This document shows, one piece after another, positions 43,126 through 52,144 of a DNA stretch of 64,000 nucleotides. This DNA comes from Flavihumibacter cheonanensis (GTDB lineage: Bacteria > Bacteroidota > Bacteroidia > Chitinophagales > Chitinophagaceae), in NCBI RefSeq assembly GCF_022352215.1, contig NZ_JAKRWF010000001.1, forward strand, positions 744,001 to 808,000. The letters run 5' to 3'. Both the position numbers and the translations under genes were made by a program. The stretch's first letter is position 1. Each line of letters starts with the position of its first letter. The notes under the pieces were generated by a model. It saw only the letters and a list, made by a program, of their open reading frames with translations. It ran no database searches and was not told the DNA's origin.

Positions 43126-44210
43126 AAATGCATCACATCTCCATCTTTCACCAGGTATTCTTTTCCTTCGATTCTCAGTTTGCCGGCATCGCGACAGGCA
43201 GCTTCTGAGCCGTAGTGAACGAAATCTTCATACGCAATTACCTCGGCCTTGATAAATCCTTTTTCAAAATCAGTATGGATGACGCTGGCGGCCTGCGGTG
43301 CTTTCCAGCCTTCCAATATGGTCCATGCACGCACTTCCTGCACTCCGGCTGTAAAATAAGTCTGTAATTTCAGTAGTTTATAGGTAGCGCGAATGAGTTT
43401 GTTCAATGCGGGTTCTTTCATCTTGTATTCGTCCATGAACAGGGCGCGGTCATCCGGATCTTCCATTTCTGCAATCTGCTGTTCAATTGAATTGTTCATT
43501 ACAATTACTTCAGCGCCTTCTTTGGCTACGGCTGCTTTGAGGGCTTCGGAAAATTTATTACCGGTATGCATGGATGGTTCATCCACGTTGGCAACATATA
43601 GCACAGGTTTCTCAGTTAGTAGAAAGAGATCTGCAATAGCAGAACGATCTTCTTTGCTCAAGCCTAACTCGCGGATATTTTTTCCTTGTTCCAGGTGAGC
43701 ATGACAGCGTTTCAGTATTTCAAGTTCAGCCTTTGTTTTGGCATCACCGGTCTTGGCCATTTTTTCAGCCCGATGCAATTTTTTCTCCACACTGTCCAGG
43801 TCTTTCAGCTGTAATTCCGTATCGATAATGTCTTTATCGCCAACCGGATTAATGGGGCCCTCATCACGCAGGATATTTTCATCCTCAAAACAACGGATCA
43901 CGTGTACGATAGCGTCCACTTCCCGGATATTGGCCAGAAATTTATTACCAAGTCCTTCTCCTTTGCTGGCTCCTTTTACGAGGCCGGCAATGTCCACAAT
44001 TTCAATCTGGGTGGGAACGGTACGATTGGGCTTTACCAGTTCGGCCAGTTTGTCAATACGCTCATCAGGAACATTAACCAATCCTACGTTCGGTTCAATT
44101 GTACAAAAGCGATAGTTGCTCGCCTGCGCTTTAGCACTGCTGCTCACTGCGTTAAAAAGGGTGGATTTGCCCACATTCGGTAATCCTACTATTCCTGCTT
44201 GTAATCCCAT
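43110..44210 (-). CDS. ychF: Redox-regulated ATPase/GTPase YchF (OLA1 family)
   Basis: 366 residues, the standard YchF length. [20 protein letters not shown] contains the P-loop. [19 protein letters not shown] is the G3 region with the YchF-typical Gly-Leu-Val replacing the usual switch. VANVDEPS appears in place of the NKxD motif, matching the family's shift to ATP. The C-terminal TGS domain shows [15 protein letters not shown] and [33 protein letters not shown]. It is a universally conserved, ribosome-associated ATPase in the cytosol. Its 3' end has a stem-loop and a heptamer array. It is divergent from the SpmAB-like gene, with a large palindrome between. Confidence 0.97.
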   Translation of the reverse strand: [366 protein letters not shown]

Positions 44211-44238
44211 GCTGCCTGTGTTTACGTTTTTCGCGCGC

Positions 44239-44321
44239 GAAGATAAGGAAATCCCGCTTCACCCACCTCGGCGGATGCCACCGGTCGGGTGAAGCGTCGG
44301 GTAGATAAAATTCCTATCTTC
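44239..44321. repeat. Large imperfect palindrome between ychF and the SpmAB-like gene
   Basis: Outer arms GAAGATAAGGAA (44239-44250) and TTCCTATCTTC (44311-44321) are complementary except for one extra A. Inner arms CGCTTCACCC (44255-44264) and GGGTGAAGCG (44287-44296) match perfectly, enclosing 22 bp of GC-rich loop. It could form a cruciform or, in RNA, a long hairpin. It lies in a divergent intergenic region, where a terminator is not expected. Confidence 0.7.
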
Positions 44322-44325
44322 CCAA

Positions 44326-44353
44326 TTCATACTTCATAACTCAAACTTCATAC
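44326..44353. repeat. Second heptamer family, 4 units, just before the SpmAB-like start codon
   Basis: Plus strand: TTCATAC, TTCATAA, CTCAAAC, TTCATAC. It ends 8 bp before the ATG at 44362 and so forms the untranslated leader. It is the same unit type as 42895-42922, but here in front of a gene, unlike all GTGARAN arrays. Confidence 0.8.
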
Positions 44354-44361
44354 TTCCCAGG

Positions 44362-45600
44362 ATGGCTTTAAATATTGTCTGGATCGCATTTTTTGTCATA
44401 GCTTTTGTAGTTGCCCTGATTAAACTGATTTTTGAAGGGGACGTGGATATTTTCAAACGCCTGGCAGATGGGGTCTTTGATTCGGCGAAATCTTCGGTAC
44501 TGGATGTAGCTTTCCCCCTGGCGGGAACCATGGTATTTTTCCTGGGATTGCTCAACATTGCAGAAAAAGCAGGGGCGGTGCGTTTCCTGGCCCGCTTTCT
44601 GAACCCCCTGATGAAGCGCATTTTTCCGGAAGTGCCAAGCGGTCACCCGGCACAGGGACAAATGGTTATGAATTTCTCTGCCAACCTGCTGGGGCTCGAT
44701 AATGCGGCCACCCCATTCGGACTTAAGGCCATGGAAAGCCTGCAACAGCTCAATCCACAGAAGGAAAAGGCCACGAATGCCCAGATTATGTTCCTGGTGC
44801 TGCATACATCCGGACTTACCCTCATTCCCTTAACAATTATTGCTTACCGGGTTTCTGTTGGAAGCGTTCAACCTGCAGCGATCTTTATTCCCTGCGTGCT
44901 GGGTACTATGATGACTACCCTCGCTTCTGTAATTGTGGTCAGTATCTGGCAACGCATCAAATGGGATTGGGTACTCTATGCATGGGTGGCATCGGCAATC
45001 GCATTTGTAGGGCTGCTGCTTTACTATGTAGGCGGATTAGATACAGCCGGAAAGGAAACTTTTGGAAAGGTCGTAGGAAATGTATTGCTGATGGTGATTA
45101 TTCTTGGGTTTATCCTTGGAGGATTGTGGAAAAAAGTGAATGTATTTGATGCCTTTATTGAAGGTGCCAAAGGAGGATGGGAGGTGGTGTTAAAAATCAT
45201 TCCTTATCTGGTGGGTATGCTTGTAGGCATCCGGGTATTCCGCGATTCCGGTGCGCTGGATTATGTGGTACGCTTTTTCTCCTGGATCATCGGTTCTTTG
45301 GGATTTGATACCAAATTCGTGGATGCATTACCGGTAGCAATTATGAAACCCTTCAGCGGGAGTGGAGCAAGAGGTATGATGCTCGATATCTTCAAAAATC
45401 CAGAACTTGGTCCGGATTCTTTTGCCGGTTTAACAGCCAGTATCTTCCAGGGTTCTGCAGATACAACTTTCTATATTATTGCGCTTTATTTCGGAAGCGT
45501 GGGCATCAAAAATGTCAGGTATTCCATCTGGGCAGGTATGATTGCTGATTTTATCGGGGTGATCGCTGCCATTTTTATCGCGTATATATTCTTCGCCTGA
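44362..45600 (+). CDS. Nucleoside-recognition (Gate) domain membrane protein, SpmA-SpmB fusion type
   Basis: 412 residues with about eight to ten membrane helices and two Gate domains. The first half (LAGTMVFFLGLLNIAEKAGAV, NPLMKRIFPEVPSGHPAQGQM, MNFSANLLGLDNAATPFGLK, LVLHTSGLTLIPLTI) corresponds to SpmA of Bacillus. The second (FIEGAKGGWEVVLKIIPYLV, LGFDTKFVDALPVAIMKPFS, FQGSADTTFYIIALYFGSVG) corresponds to SpmB. Fused forms are the normal arrangement in many Bacteroidota. Spore formation cannot be the role here; a transporter-like or maturation function in the envelope is inferred from the Gate domain. Confidence 0.92.
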   Translation: MALNIVWIAFFVIAFVVALIKLIFEGDVDIFKRLADGVFDSAKSSVLDVAFPLAGTMVFFLGLLNIAEKAGAVRFLARFLNPLMKRIFPEVPSGHPAQGQMVMNFSANLLGLDNAATPFGLKAMESLQQLNPQKEKATNAQIMFLVLHTSGLTLIPLTIIAYRVSVGSVQPAAIFIPCVLGTMMTTLASVIVVSIWQRIKWDWVLYAWVASAIAFVGLLLYYVGGLDTAGKETFGKVVGNVLLMVIILGFILGGLWKKVNVFDAFIEGAKGGWEVVLKIIPYLVGMLVGIRVFRDSGALDYVVRFFSWIIGSLGFDTKFVDALPVAIMKPFSGSGARGMMLDIFKNPELGPDSFAGLTASIFQGSADTTFYIIALYFGSVGIKNVRYSIWAGMIADFIGVIAAIFIAYIFFA

Positions 45601-45619
45601 AAATAAAAGAGCAAAAAAA

Positions 45620-45642
45620 AGCCACCCTGCGTAAGGGTGGCT
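45620..45642 (-). terminator. Terminator behind the DUF4397 gene
   Basis: AGCCACCCT (45620-45628) pairs perfectly with AGGGTGGCT (45634-45642), loop 5 nt. The A-run just before it on the plus strand (45613-45620) is a T-run for minus-strand transcripts ending here. It also lies 20 bp behind the SpmAB-like stop but has no T-run in that direction. Confidence 0.88.
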
Positions 45643-45664
45643 GGCACTTGTGTGCTTAGTCTGC

Positions 45665-46411
45665 CTAGTATGTAAGAAAATTGGTAAGCGTTCTGGCTGT
45701 AGCACCGGAACTGGCTCCGTAGGCACCTCTGAAAACGATCGTATAAGAACGTTTCCTGGCAGGAGCAAACGTGTTCATTGTAGCCAGGTTGGTGGTAGTT
45801 CCTGTTTCGCGAACATATAAAGTATCTGTCTGAGCTGCTTCATAGGGAATAAAATCCGTCGCGCTGTTTAGGCTGATATTGGAAAAAACGTTCGTGCCTC
45901 TTCTTTTCGAATATACATCAACGTTAGGAATTGCGATTCGGGAAAATGGGATATTCACAAAACGAACCCTTGCAGATGTATCTGCAGGCACTTCAACCCT
46001 GTCTTCGATGGTTAGCTGTTTTGCCTGGGTAGCGGTATCGTAAGTGAAAATAGTATACCGCTTCCCTGCATCAAAAGTTCCCGCTACCGGAACAACCGGT
46101 TGTACGGCTCCGGTAATGGTATCTTTGACATTCAGGTTCAGTTGTCCGGCTGGAATAGCACTGTAAAAACCTCCGGTTGCCGGAAAGAGCCCACCATAAC
46201 CAACCGCAGCGCCGGTCAGAGGCGTTTCATTCAAATAGAGGAAATTTCTGGCAGTACCTATTGCTCCATTGTACAAACGAACAAATGCTTTATCGCTCAG
46301 TTCAAAATTTTCTTTTACCGGGGGTGCGAATTTCTCGCGCTGGCATCCAATCAGCAGGCTGATGGCCAACACAGACGCACCTGTCGTATAAATGAGTTTA
46401 TTAGCTAACAT
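45665..46411 (-). CDS. DUF4397-type lipoprotein
   Basis: 248 residues. The signal peptide ends in lipobox LIGC with Cys23. The mature part reads FVRLYNGAIGTARNFLYLNE, RVRFVNIPFSRIAIPNVDVYS and YTIVFRGAYG, a pair of transthyretin/DUF4397-like beta domains found in Bacteroidota surface lipoproteins. Function is unknown. It is 14 bp behind the SusD-like gene and probably acts as an accessory surface protein of the same SusCD unit. A terminator follows. Confidence 0.85.
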   Translation of the reverse strand: MLANKLIYTTGASVLAISLLIGCQREKFAPPVKENFELSDKAFVRLYNGAIGTARNFLYLNETPLTGAAVGYGGLFPATGGFYSAIPAGQLNLNVKDTITGAVQPVVPVAGTFDAGKRYTIFTYDTATQAKQLTIEDRVEVPADTSARVRFVNIPFSRIAIPNVDVYSKRRGTNVFSNISLNSATDFIPYEAAQTDTLYVRETGTTTNLATMNTFAPARKRSYTIVFRGAYGASSGATARTLTNFLTY

Positions 46412-46425
46412 GATTCTGTTTTTTG

Positions 46426-48060
46426 TTATTCAGTAATTGAAAACCACTGTTCCTTGGTGTGATAGTCGAGATCCAGTCCGCCAAGCCGATTCAGCTCATC
46501 GACATTGTAGAGATATTCTGAATTATAACGAGGACGTGCTCTCTGTACCGGTTTGCCATTGTTGTTGATAAAGAGATCCAGGCCGGTTGGCAACACAAAA
46601 TCTGCATATACCTGATTGCCAGTCTGCGGATCCAGATCAACATAATGGAAACGGCGCATATCCGTCCAGGTTTCAATCATACCATATCCAAACAATGCGA
46701 TATATTTCTGCAGCATGATATGAGAAAGTGTAAGGTCTTGTGGAGCTGGTACCACTGCCGGGTTTGCCAGGTAATCTGCGATCGCCTGATCTGTTATTTG
46801 TTTATCTGCAGGTACTGATTCATTATAAGTTGTTCGCAGCATATTCATGCTGAGTTCGATACCTTCCTGGTAAGCCTGTTTGGCCTGCGGGCGGCTTCCT
46901 TTGCGCAGTAGTGCTTCGGCTTTCATGAATTTCACTTCACTGGCTGTCAGGATGGGGAACTCTGCACCATTCTTGAAAATATAACGGGCTTCCGCATCTG
47001 AAGAAGGGGCTGCTGTCAGTGCAAACCCACGTCCCCAGAAGCCAAAGGGTTGCTTGTTCGCTGGCAATGAACTGGTTCCCCGGTTTGGAAGGATACCGGT
47101 AATTTCTCCGGTGGAATCTTCGCGCAATAAATAATGCGCACGGGGGTCATAGGCGCCATTAAATATGGTTCCTTTTCCGGTAACCAGGTTGGCAACATAA
47201 GCTGTCTGGCGCAGTGTACCTACGTTAGAACGAAAAGGCCCGTAAAAGTTGGATGTTCCGGTGATTCCGGTATTGGCGAATTTCGCTGTTGCATTCTCTG
47301 AATTGGAATTGATGCCCAGATCACAATAATACACCACACTGTCTGCATTGTAAGCACTCTTATTGGAGAGTTGGTTGAAAGAGCGCGCAATGACTGAGTA
47401 AGCGAATTTTTTCCATTTGCTCACATCACCGTTATAAAAATAGGCATCCCCTTTCGCCAGATTTTGCTGACTCACGTTACCATCTGTACGATCCAGGTAC
47501 GCAATGGCGGTGCGGGCAATAGCGCGTACGGTGTCATAGATAAACGGCTGAGCATCGTACTTGAAGGTAAGTGCACTTGTGTTGAATGCTTCTTTTACAA
47601 TTGCTTCTCCATATACATTTGTAAGCGTTAACATACTCCATGCACGGATTGCAAGGGCTGCGCCAACATAATCCCATTTTTGCTCTTCTGTTCCCCATTC
47701 TACAATCCGGTTCAGGTTTTGCCCCATGCCGTAATAATGCATGGCCCATACGGATCCCAATACATCTGATGCACCGGTAGCCCCTCCCATCTGATCATAC
47801 TGATTTCCTGCTGTATTGGTTGCCCAAAACTGAACATATCTGCCAATATATAACCCATCATTAGCTGTTCCATAAGCACTACCTGCCGCAGAGGAACTAC
47901 CTACCATGTTTCCGATAATACCTGGCATTATTTCTTCAATAGGCTGACGAACTGCCGCATTGGGATTTGGGTAGGCATCGTCAATTAATTTCGAGCAGCC
48001 ACTGGATACCATGGCAACCAGTGAGCCGGCTAATATTGTATTTCTAATAGTACGTTTCAT
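46426..48060 (-). CDS. SusD/RagB-family outer-membrane lipoprotein (SusD-like_2 type)
   Basis: 544 residues. The lipobox SSGC places Cys at 22. The sequence shows the second SusD subfamily: GAALAIRAWSMLTLTNVYGE for the TPR-like helix, FPILTASEVKFMKAEALLRKG near the middle, and LSHIMLQKYIALFGYGMIETW with TDMRRF near the end. It is the surface partner of the SusC gene upstream (21 bp), binding the substrate before import. The subfamily is often linked to peptide or glycan use; no substrate can be assigned. Confidence 0.93.
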   Translation of the reverse strand: MKRTIRNTILAGSLVAMVSSGCSKLIDDAYPNPNAAVRQPIEEIMPGIIGNMVGSSSAAGSAYGTANDGLYIGRYVQFWATNTAGNQYDQMGGATGASDVLGSVWAMHYYGMGQNLNRIVEWGTEEQKWDYVGAALAIRAWSMLTLTNVYGEAIVKEAFNTSALTFKYDAQPFIYDTVRAIARTAIAYLDRTDGNVSQQNLAKGDAYFYNGDVSKWKKFAYSVIARSFNQLSNKSAYNADSVVYYCDLGINSNSENATAKFANTGITGTSNFYGPFRSNVGTLRQTAYVANLVTGKGTIFNGAYDPRAHYLLREDSTGEITGILPNRGTSSLPANKQPFGFWGRGFALTAAPSSDAEARYIFKNGAEFPILTASEVKFMKAEALLRKGSRPQAKQAYQEGIELSMNMLRTTYNESVPADKQITDQAIADYLANPAVVPAPQDLTLSHIMLQKYIALFGYGMIETWTDMRRFHYVDLDPQTGNQVYADFVLPTGLDLFINNNGKPVQRARPRYNSEYLYNVDELNRLGGLDLDYHTKEQWFSITE

Positions 48061-48081
48061 TGTTGTCTGCTTTTTTAATCA

Positions 48082-51000
48082 TTAAAATCCTACTCTGAAT
48101 CCGATGTTCACACTAATCGGCGGAGGCAGTGTGCCATAATCAAATCCAAAGCCGCCTACACCACGACTACCTGCTGTGTTTCCACTAACCGAAGGATCTC
48201 CATCGGTATAGTTGGTAATCAGGATCAGGTCGTTTCCTGTTAGGAAGGCACTCAGGTTTTTCACCGATTTCCATCTTGCATACATTGATTTGGGGAATGT
48301 ATAGGCAAGTGTCAGGTCGCGCAGGCGCACCCAGTTTACATCTTTCTGGATGAAAGCTTCTTCCGGCATGCTGGTAGAGGTATAATAAGCATCATTGTAA
48401 GCAGGGATTACGCTGATTGTATTGGGAGTTGGATTGGCTGTATTTTCTTTTCCATCCAGCAACACACCTTCCAATACACGGGGTTCAAAACGATCTGCAG
48501 TTACATTACTGCGACCGATAGAAGTCAGGTACATTTTCGTTGCATTGAAAATATCACCGCCTACTTTGAGATCAAACATGAAGTTCAGGTTCCAATTGCC
48601 ATAGGACAATCGGTTACCGATTCCCAGCGTGAAATCAGGATTACGATCTCCCCGCACTTTGAACACACCTTCTAAAACAGGCAGACCAGTTGTCGGGTTG
48701 ATCAGGATCTGACCCGCATCGTTCCTTCTGTAACCATAAGCAGTGATGGAGGTCGTTGGTCCGTTTAGTACGAGGCCACCTCTTGCGTTGCCATATAACC
48801 AGGTATCAGCCAAGTAGAACTCAGACAACATGGCTGGCATTTTAATCACCTTGTTATACATTTTGTTGAAGTTCAGTAGTAGGTTCCAACTGAATTTATT
48901 ATTGGAAACCATATTTGCATCGAGGGTCACTTCAATACCCTGGTTGCGGGTGCTGGCGGCATTCTGTGTATTCAACACGAAGCCGGTACCATAACTCAAA
49001 CGGAAATTCTCAACAATCTGTCCTTTGTTCAGGGTATTGTAATAGGTCGCGTCAAGGGAAACACGGTTGTTGAACAATTTGAACTCGGCTCCAATTTCAA
49101 AGGTGCTTTGCTTCTCGGGCGCCAGGTTGGGATTGGCATTCACAAATCCGTAAGAATATCCTCCTCCACTTGCGAAGTTGTTTACAAAAACGGATTGGGT
49201 AGAGTACGGTGAGTTCAATCGGGCTGTGCTTGCCACAGATCCGCGCAGTTTAAAGTAATTCAGCACATACCCGCCTTTAAGGAAAGGAAGGATATCGCTC
49301 ATAATTAGACTGGCACTTACTCCCGGATAATTATAATTCCGGTTTTTCCTTGGTAAGGTTGAAGCTGATTCAAAGCGGTGGGTATAGTTCAGGAATGCCA
49401 GATTCTTATATCCAATCGCCACCTCTCCGAAATAAGCCAACTGACGAACGATGGATTGATTATAACGGCCAAAATTATTCTGCAACAAACGTGTACGACT
49501 ACCCGGAGTAGTTGCATTTGAGTCGGAAGGAAGTCCAACCAATTGGTCCATATTGGCATTGGTTACAATGGTGCCATTTTTATACATGATACCATTTACA
49601 ATGGAGTCAACAAGCCCATTTCCTGCAACCGCATACATTTTGGTTTCATAATCCTGCCACATGGTACCGCCCATTACCCGCAGGCTGAAATCACCAATTT
49701 GTTTTTTGGCAGTAGCGGTGATGGTATGGTTATAGCCAGCATAACGGCGGAAATAATTATCCTGCTGGCCCCGGATACCCTGAGAAATAAAGAAGGAAAG
49801 TGGGTGATATCTCGTGTAACCATCTTGTTTATATGTATCATAACCGAAGCGGCCAGCAATACTTAACCAATCGGTTGGATTGTAATTGATACCCAGGGTG
49901 GCAGTTAAACGATCCGTTACATCCCGACTTGGGTTTTTATATACGTTGAAGAATGGGTTGTCAATTTCCGTATTACCTGCATTGGCTGCCAGTAAGGGAA
50001 GCTTATTTCCGTTTTCATCTTCATACTGCCTGATATCATTTGTTACTGGCCAGGCATACAATCCAAGAAGGTAACCTCCCGCACTTCTTAATACCTTATC
50101 ATTTTCAGAACGGGCAAAAGCTAAAGACGGTATAACTTCAATCTTTTTTCCAATCTTGGTAGTGTTGGAGATCCTCAGGTTATAACGGCGAAAATCATTG
50201 TTGGGTACTACTCCTTTTTGATCGAAGAAAGATCCACTGGCCCGGAAAATGGATTTTCCAAATCCAAAATCTGCACCAAGGTTATGTGTCTGTGAAAAGC
50301 CAGTACGAAAGAATTCATCAACATTATTATAAGTTGCCGTTCCTGCTGGAATTTCCGGACCAAAATAACGGAAGATGTTGGATGCATTTCCATTGGTACC
50401 ATTGGAATACTTATCGTAAGTATCCTGCAATCTTGCTACTTTACTCGCGCGGAATGAATTGTCATACTGAACGGCCAGTTTGTTTGATTTCGCCTTTTTA
50501 GTAGTAATGATAATAGCACCTGAGCTAGCCTGGCTACCATAAAGTGCCGTAGCTTCCGGTCCTTTTAATACCGTTACATTTTCAATATCATTCGGGTTGA
50601 TATCGGAAATCCGGTTGGCATAGTCGTTGTTGCGATTTGGACGATCAGATGCCAATCCAACACCCGTACCACCACCACTCGTTTCGTCGAGGGTCGTATT
50701 GTCGATAATAACCCCATCAACTACAAAAAGCGGCTGGTTGTTCTGAGAAAGCGAATTAAATCCACGTAAAACAATCTGTGATGAGGCACCAGCAATACCA
50801 GAGGTCTGATTGATTGTCAGACCGGCAACGCGACCCTGTAAACTGTTCAGAAAATTTTCCCGCTGTGTCTGCTGAATTTCCGCACCCTTTACCTGTTGGG
50901 TAGAATATCCCAGCTCGCGGGGTTTTCTTTTCAGATCCATAGCAACCACTACTTCATCCATAGTGTTGTCCTGTTCGGTAAGGCTGATGGCGTAATTGGC

Positions 51001-51264
51001 ATTTTCAGTTACCCGGATTTCCCTGCCGGAGTAACCAACATAACTGATCACCAGTACATCGCCGTTTTTGGCAGTGATGGTGAAAGATCCATTGTCTCCT
51101 GTGAGTACAGACCGGGTTGTTCCTTTAATGGTGACTGTTGCACCGGATAACGGCCCGCCGGATGCGGATTGTACCTTGCCGGTAATGGACCTCTCCTGGG
51201 CCCATACCAGTACCGACATGCATAGGAGAAACAAGGCCATAAAGGCCTGCTTTGCAGTTCTCAT
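48082..51264 (-). CDS. SusC/RagA-family TonB-linked outer membrane transporter
   Basis: 1060 residues. A signal peptide (about 1-22) and CarboxypepD_reg domain (SITGKVQSASGGPLSGATVTI, about 25-105) are followed by the SusC link MDEVVVAMDLKRKPRELGYS. The plug domain holds IVLRGFNSLSQNNQPLFVVDGV and IENVTVLKGPEATALYGSQASSGA. A long barrel follows, ending NIGFRVGF. The extra insertion ISDINPND before the plug end is typical for the family. It is the first uptake gene of a DeoR-SusC-SusD-DUF4397 set. No sugar-degrading enzyme lies next to it, so the cargo could be non-glycan. Confidence 0.96.
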   Translation of the reverse strand: MRTAKQAFMALFLLCMSVLVWAQERSITGKVQSASGGPLSGATVTIKGTTRSVLTGDNGSFTITAKNGDVLVISYVGYSGREIRVTENANYAISLTEQDNTMDEVVVAMDLKRKPRELGYSTQQVKGAEIQQTQRENFLNSLQGRVAGLTINQTSGIAGASSQIVLRGFNSLSQNNQPLFVVDGVIIDNTTLDETSGGGTGVGLASDRPNRNNDYANRISDINPNDIENVTVLKGPEATALYGSQASSGAIIITTKKAKSNKLAVQYDNSFRASKVARLQDTYDKYSNGTNGNASNIFRYFGPEIPAGTATYNNVDEFFRTGFSQTHNLGADFGFGKSIFRASGSFFDQKGVVPNNDFRRYNLRISNTTKIGKKIEVIPSLAFARSENDKVLRSAGGYLLGLYAWPVTNDIRQYEDENGNKLPLLAANAGNTEIDNPFFNVYKNPSRDVTDRLTATLGINYNPTDWLSIAGRFGYDTYKQDGYTRYHPLSFFISQGIRGQQDNYFRRYAGYNHTITATAKKQIGDFSLRVMGGTMWQDYETKMYAVAGNGLVDSIVNGIMYKNGTIVTNANMDQLVGLPSDSNATTPGSRTRLLQNNFGRYNQSIVRQLAYFGEVAIGYKNLAFLNYTHRFESASTLPRKNRNYNYPGVSASLIMSDILPFLKGGYVLNYFKLRGSVASTARLNSPYSTQSVFVNNFASGGGYSYGFVNANPNLAPEKQSTFEIGAEFKLFNNRVSLDATYYNTLNKGQIVENFRLSYGTGFVLNTQNAASTRNQGIEVTLDANMVSNNKFSWNLLLNFNKMYNKVIKMPAMLSEFYLADTWLYGNARGGLVLNGPTTSITAYGYRRNDAGQILINPTTGLPVLEGVFKVRGDRNPDFTLGIGNRLSYGNWNLNFMFDLKVGGDIFNATKMYLTSIGRSNVTADRFEPRVLEGVLLDGKENTANPTPNTISVIPAYNDAYYTSTSMPEEAFIQKDVNWVRLRDLTLAYTFPKSMYARWKSVKNLSAFLTGNDLILITNYTDGDPSVSGNTAGSRGVGGFGFDYGTLPPPISVNIGFRVGF

Positions 51265-51306
51265 GATTGCGCGTTTTGATTAGTATTTAGTATGTAGTGT
51301 ATCTGT

Positions 51307-52056
51307 TTATAGTACCTGAACTCCAGCTGCAGCGTAAGGCTGAAGGGCAGGATCTGTTGCATTTAGTTCAGTTATTAATGTATTTACTTTTGAAATATCG
51401 CAAACATGCAGAGGTTGGGTGGAATTCATTTTTTCAGAAATAGTGAGACAAACAACCCGTTTTGCTGATTCAATCATGGCTCTTTTTACCATCACAACCT
51501 CCCAATCATTATCAGTAACTCCATGTTGTATGTCAATGGCATTAATACCTAAAAAACAAATATCTGCACGGATACTTTTTATCTGTTGAATGGCATCTGC
51601 ACCAACGGTAATCTTGGAGTTTTTAGCTACCTTATCACCAATTACAATTACATCAATATTGGGGTGATTGCTGTATTCCATAATTACCGGAATACTTCCT
51701 GAAATAAATGTGGCTTTTAGCCCGGGCGGCAATGCTCTTGCCATTTCCAGAATTGTTGTTCCACCTGTTGTCAGGATGAACATACCGTCTTCGATCAGGG
51801 CTGCTGCTTTGCGGGCAATTTCCTGTTTATTGGCCTGTGAATAGATTTCGACCGGAGTGAAATTAACCTGGCTGAAAGAATGTGATAGGGCTCCTCCATG
51901 CACTTTGATCAGTTTGTTCTGATCAGCTAATTCCTGAAGATCCCTTCTGATAGTATCTTCTGATACATTGATTTCCTGGCAAAGCTGAGCTGATAAAACC
52001 TTATTGTGCAAGTTTACCTGATGCAAAATATAAGCTTGTCGCTCTCGTTTAAGCAT
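51307..52056 (-). CDS. DeoR/GlpR-family transcriptional regulator
   Basis: 249 residues. An N-terminal winged HTH (LKRERQAYILHQVNLHNKVLS, INVSEDTIRRDLQELADQ, IKVHGGAL) is followed by the ribose-isomerase-like DeoR effector domain (FILTTGGTTILEMARAL, DICFLGINAID, GVTDNDWEVVMVKRAMIE). DeoR proteins typically respond to sugar phosphates. It ends 42 bp before the SusC start on the same strand and is a good candidate for local control of that uptake operon; in Bacteroidota such a regulator next to SusCD is less common than ECF sigma/anti-sigma pairs. Confidence 0.92.
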   Translation of the reverse strand: MLKRERQAYILHQVNLHNKVLSAQLCQEINVSEDTIRRDLQELADQNKLIKVHGGALSHSFSQVNFTPVEIYSQANKQEIARKAAALIEDGMFILTTGGTTILEMARALPPGLKATFISGSIPVIMEYSNHPNIDVIVIGDKVAKNSKITVGADAIQQIKSIRADICFLGINAIDIQHGVTDNDWEVVMVKRAMIESAKRVVCLTISEKMNSTQPLHVCDISKVNTLITELNATDPALQPYAAAGVQVL

Positions 52057-52144
52057 AGTTTGTTGGTTGGGACCTCAATATACGAGAAAACCGCAGAAAC
52101 AAGCAAACATTCTTTTAAAACCGCATTAAAATTGCAGGATAGCG

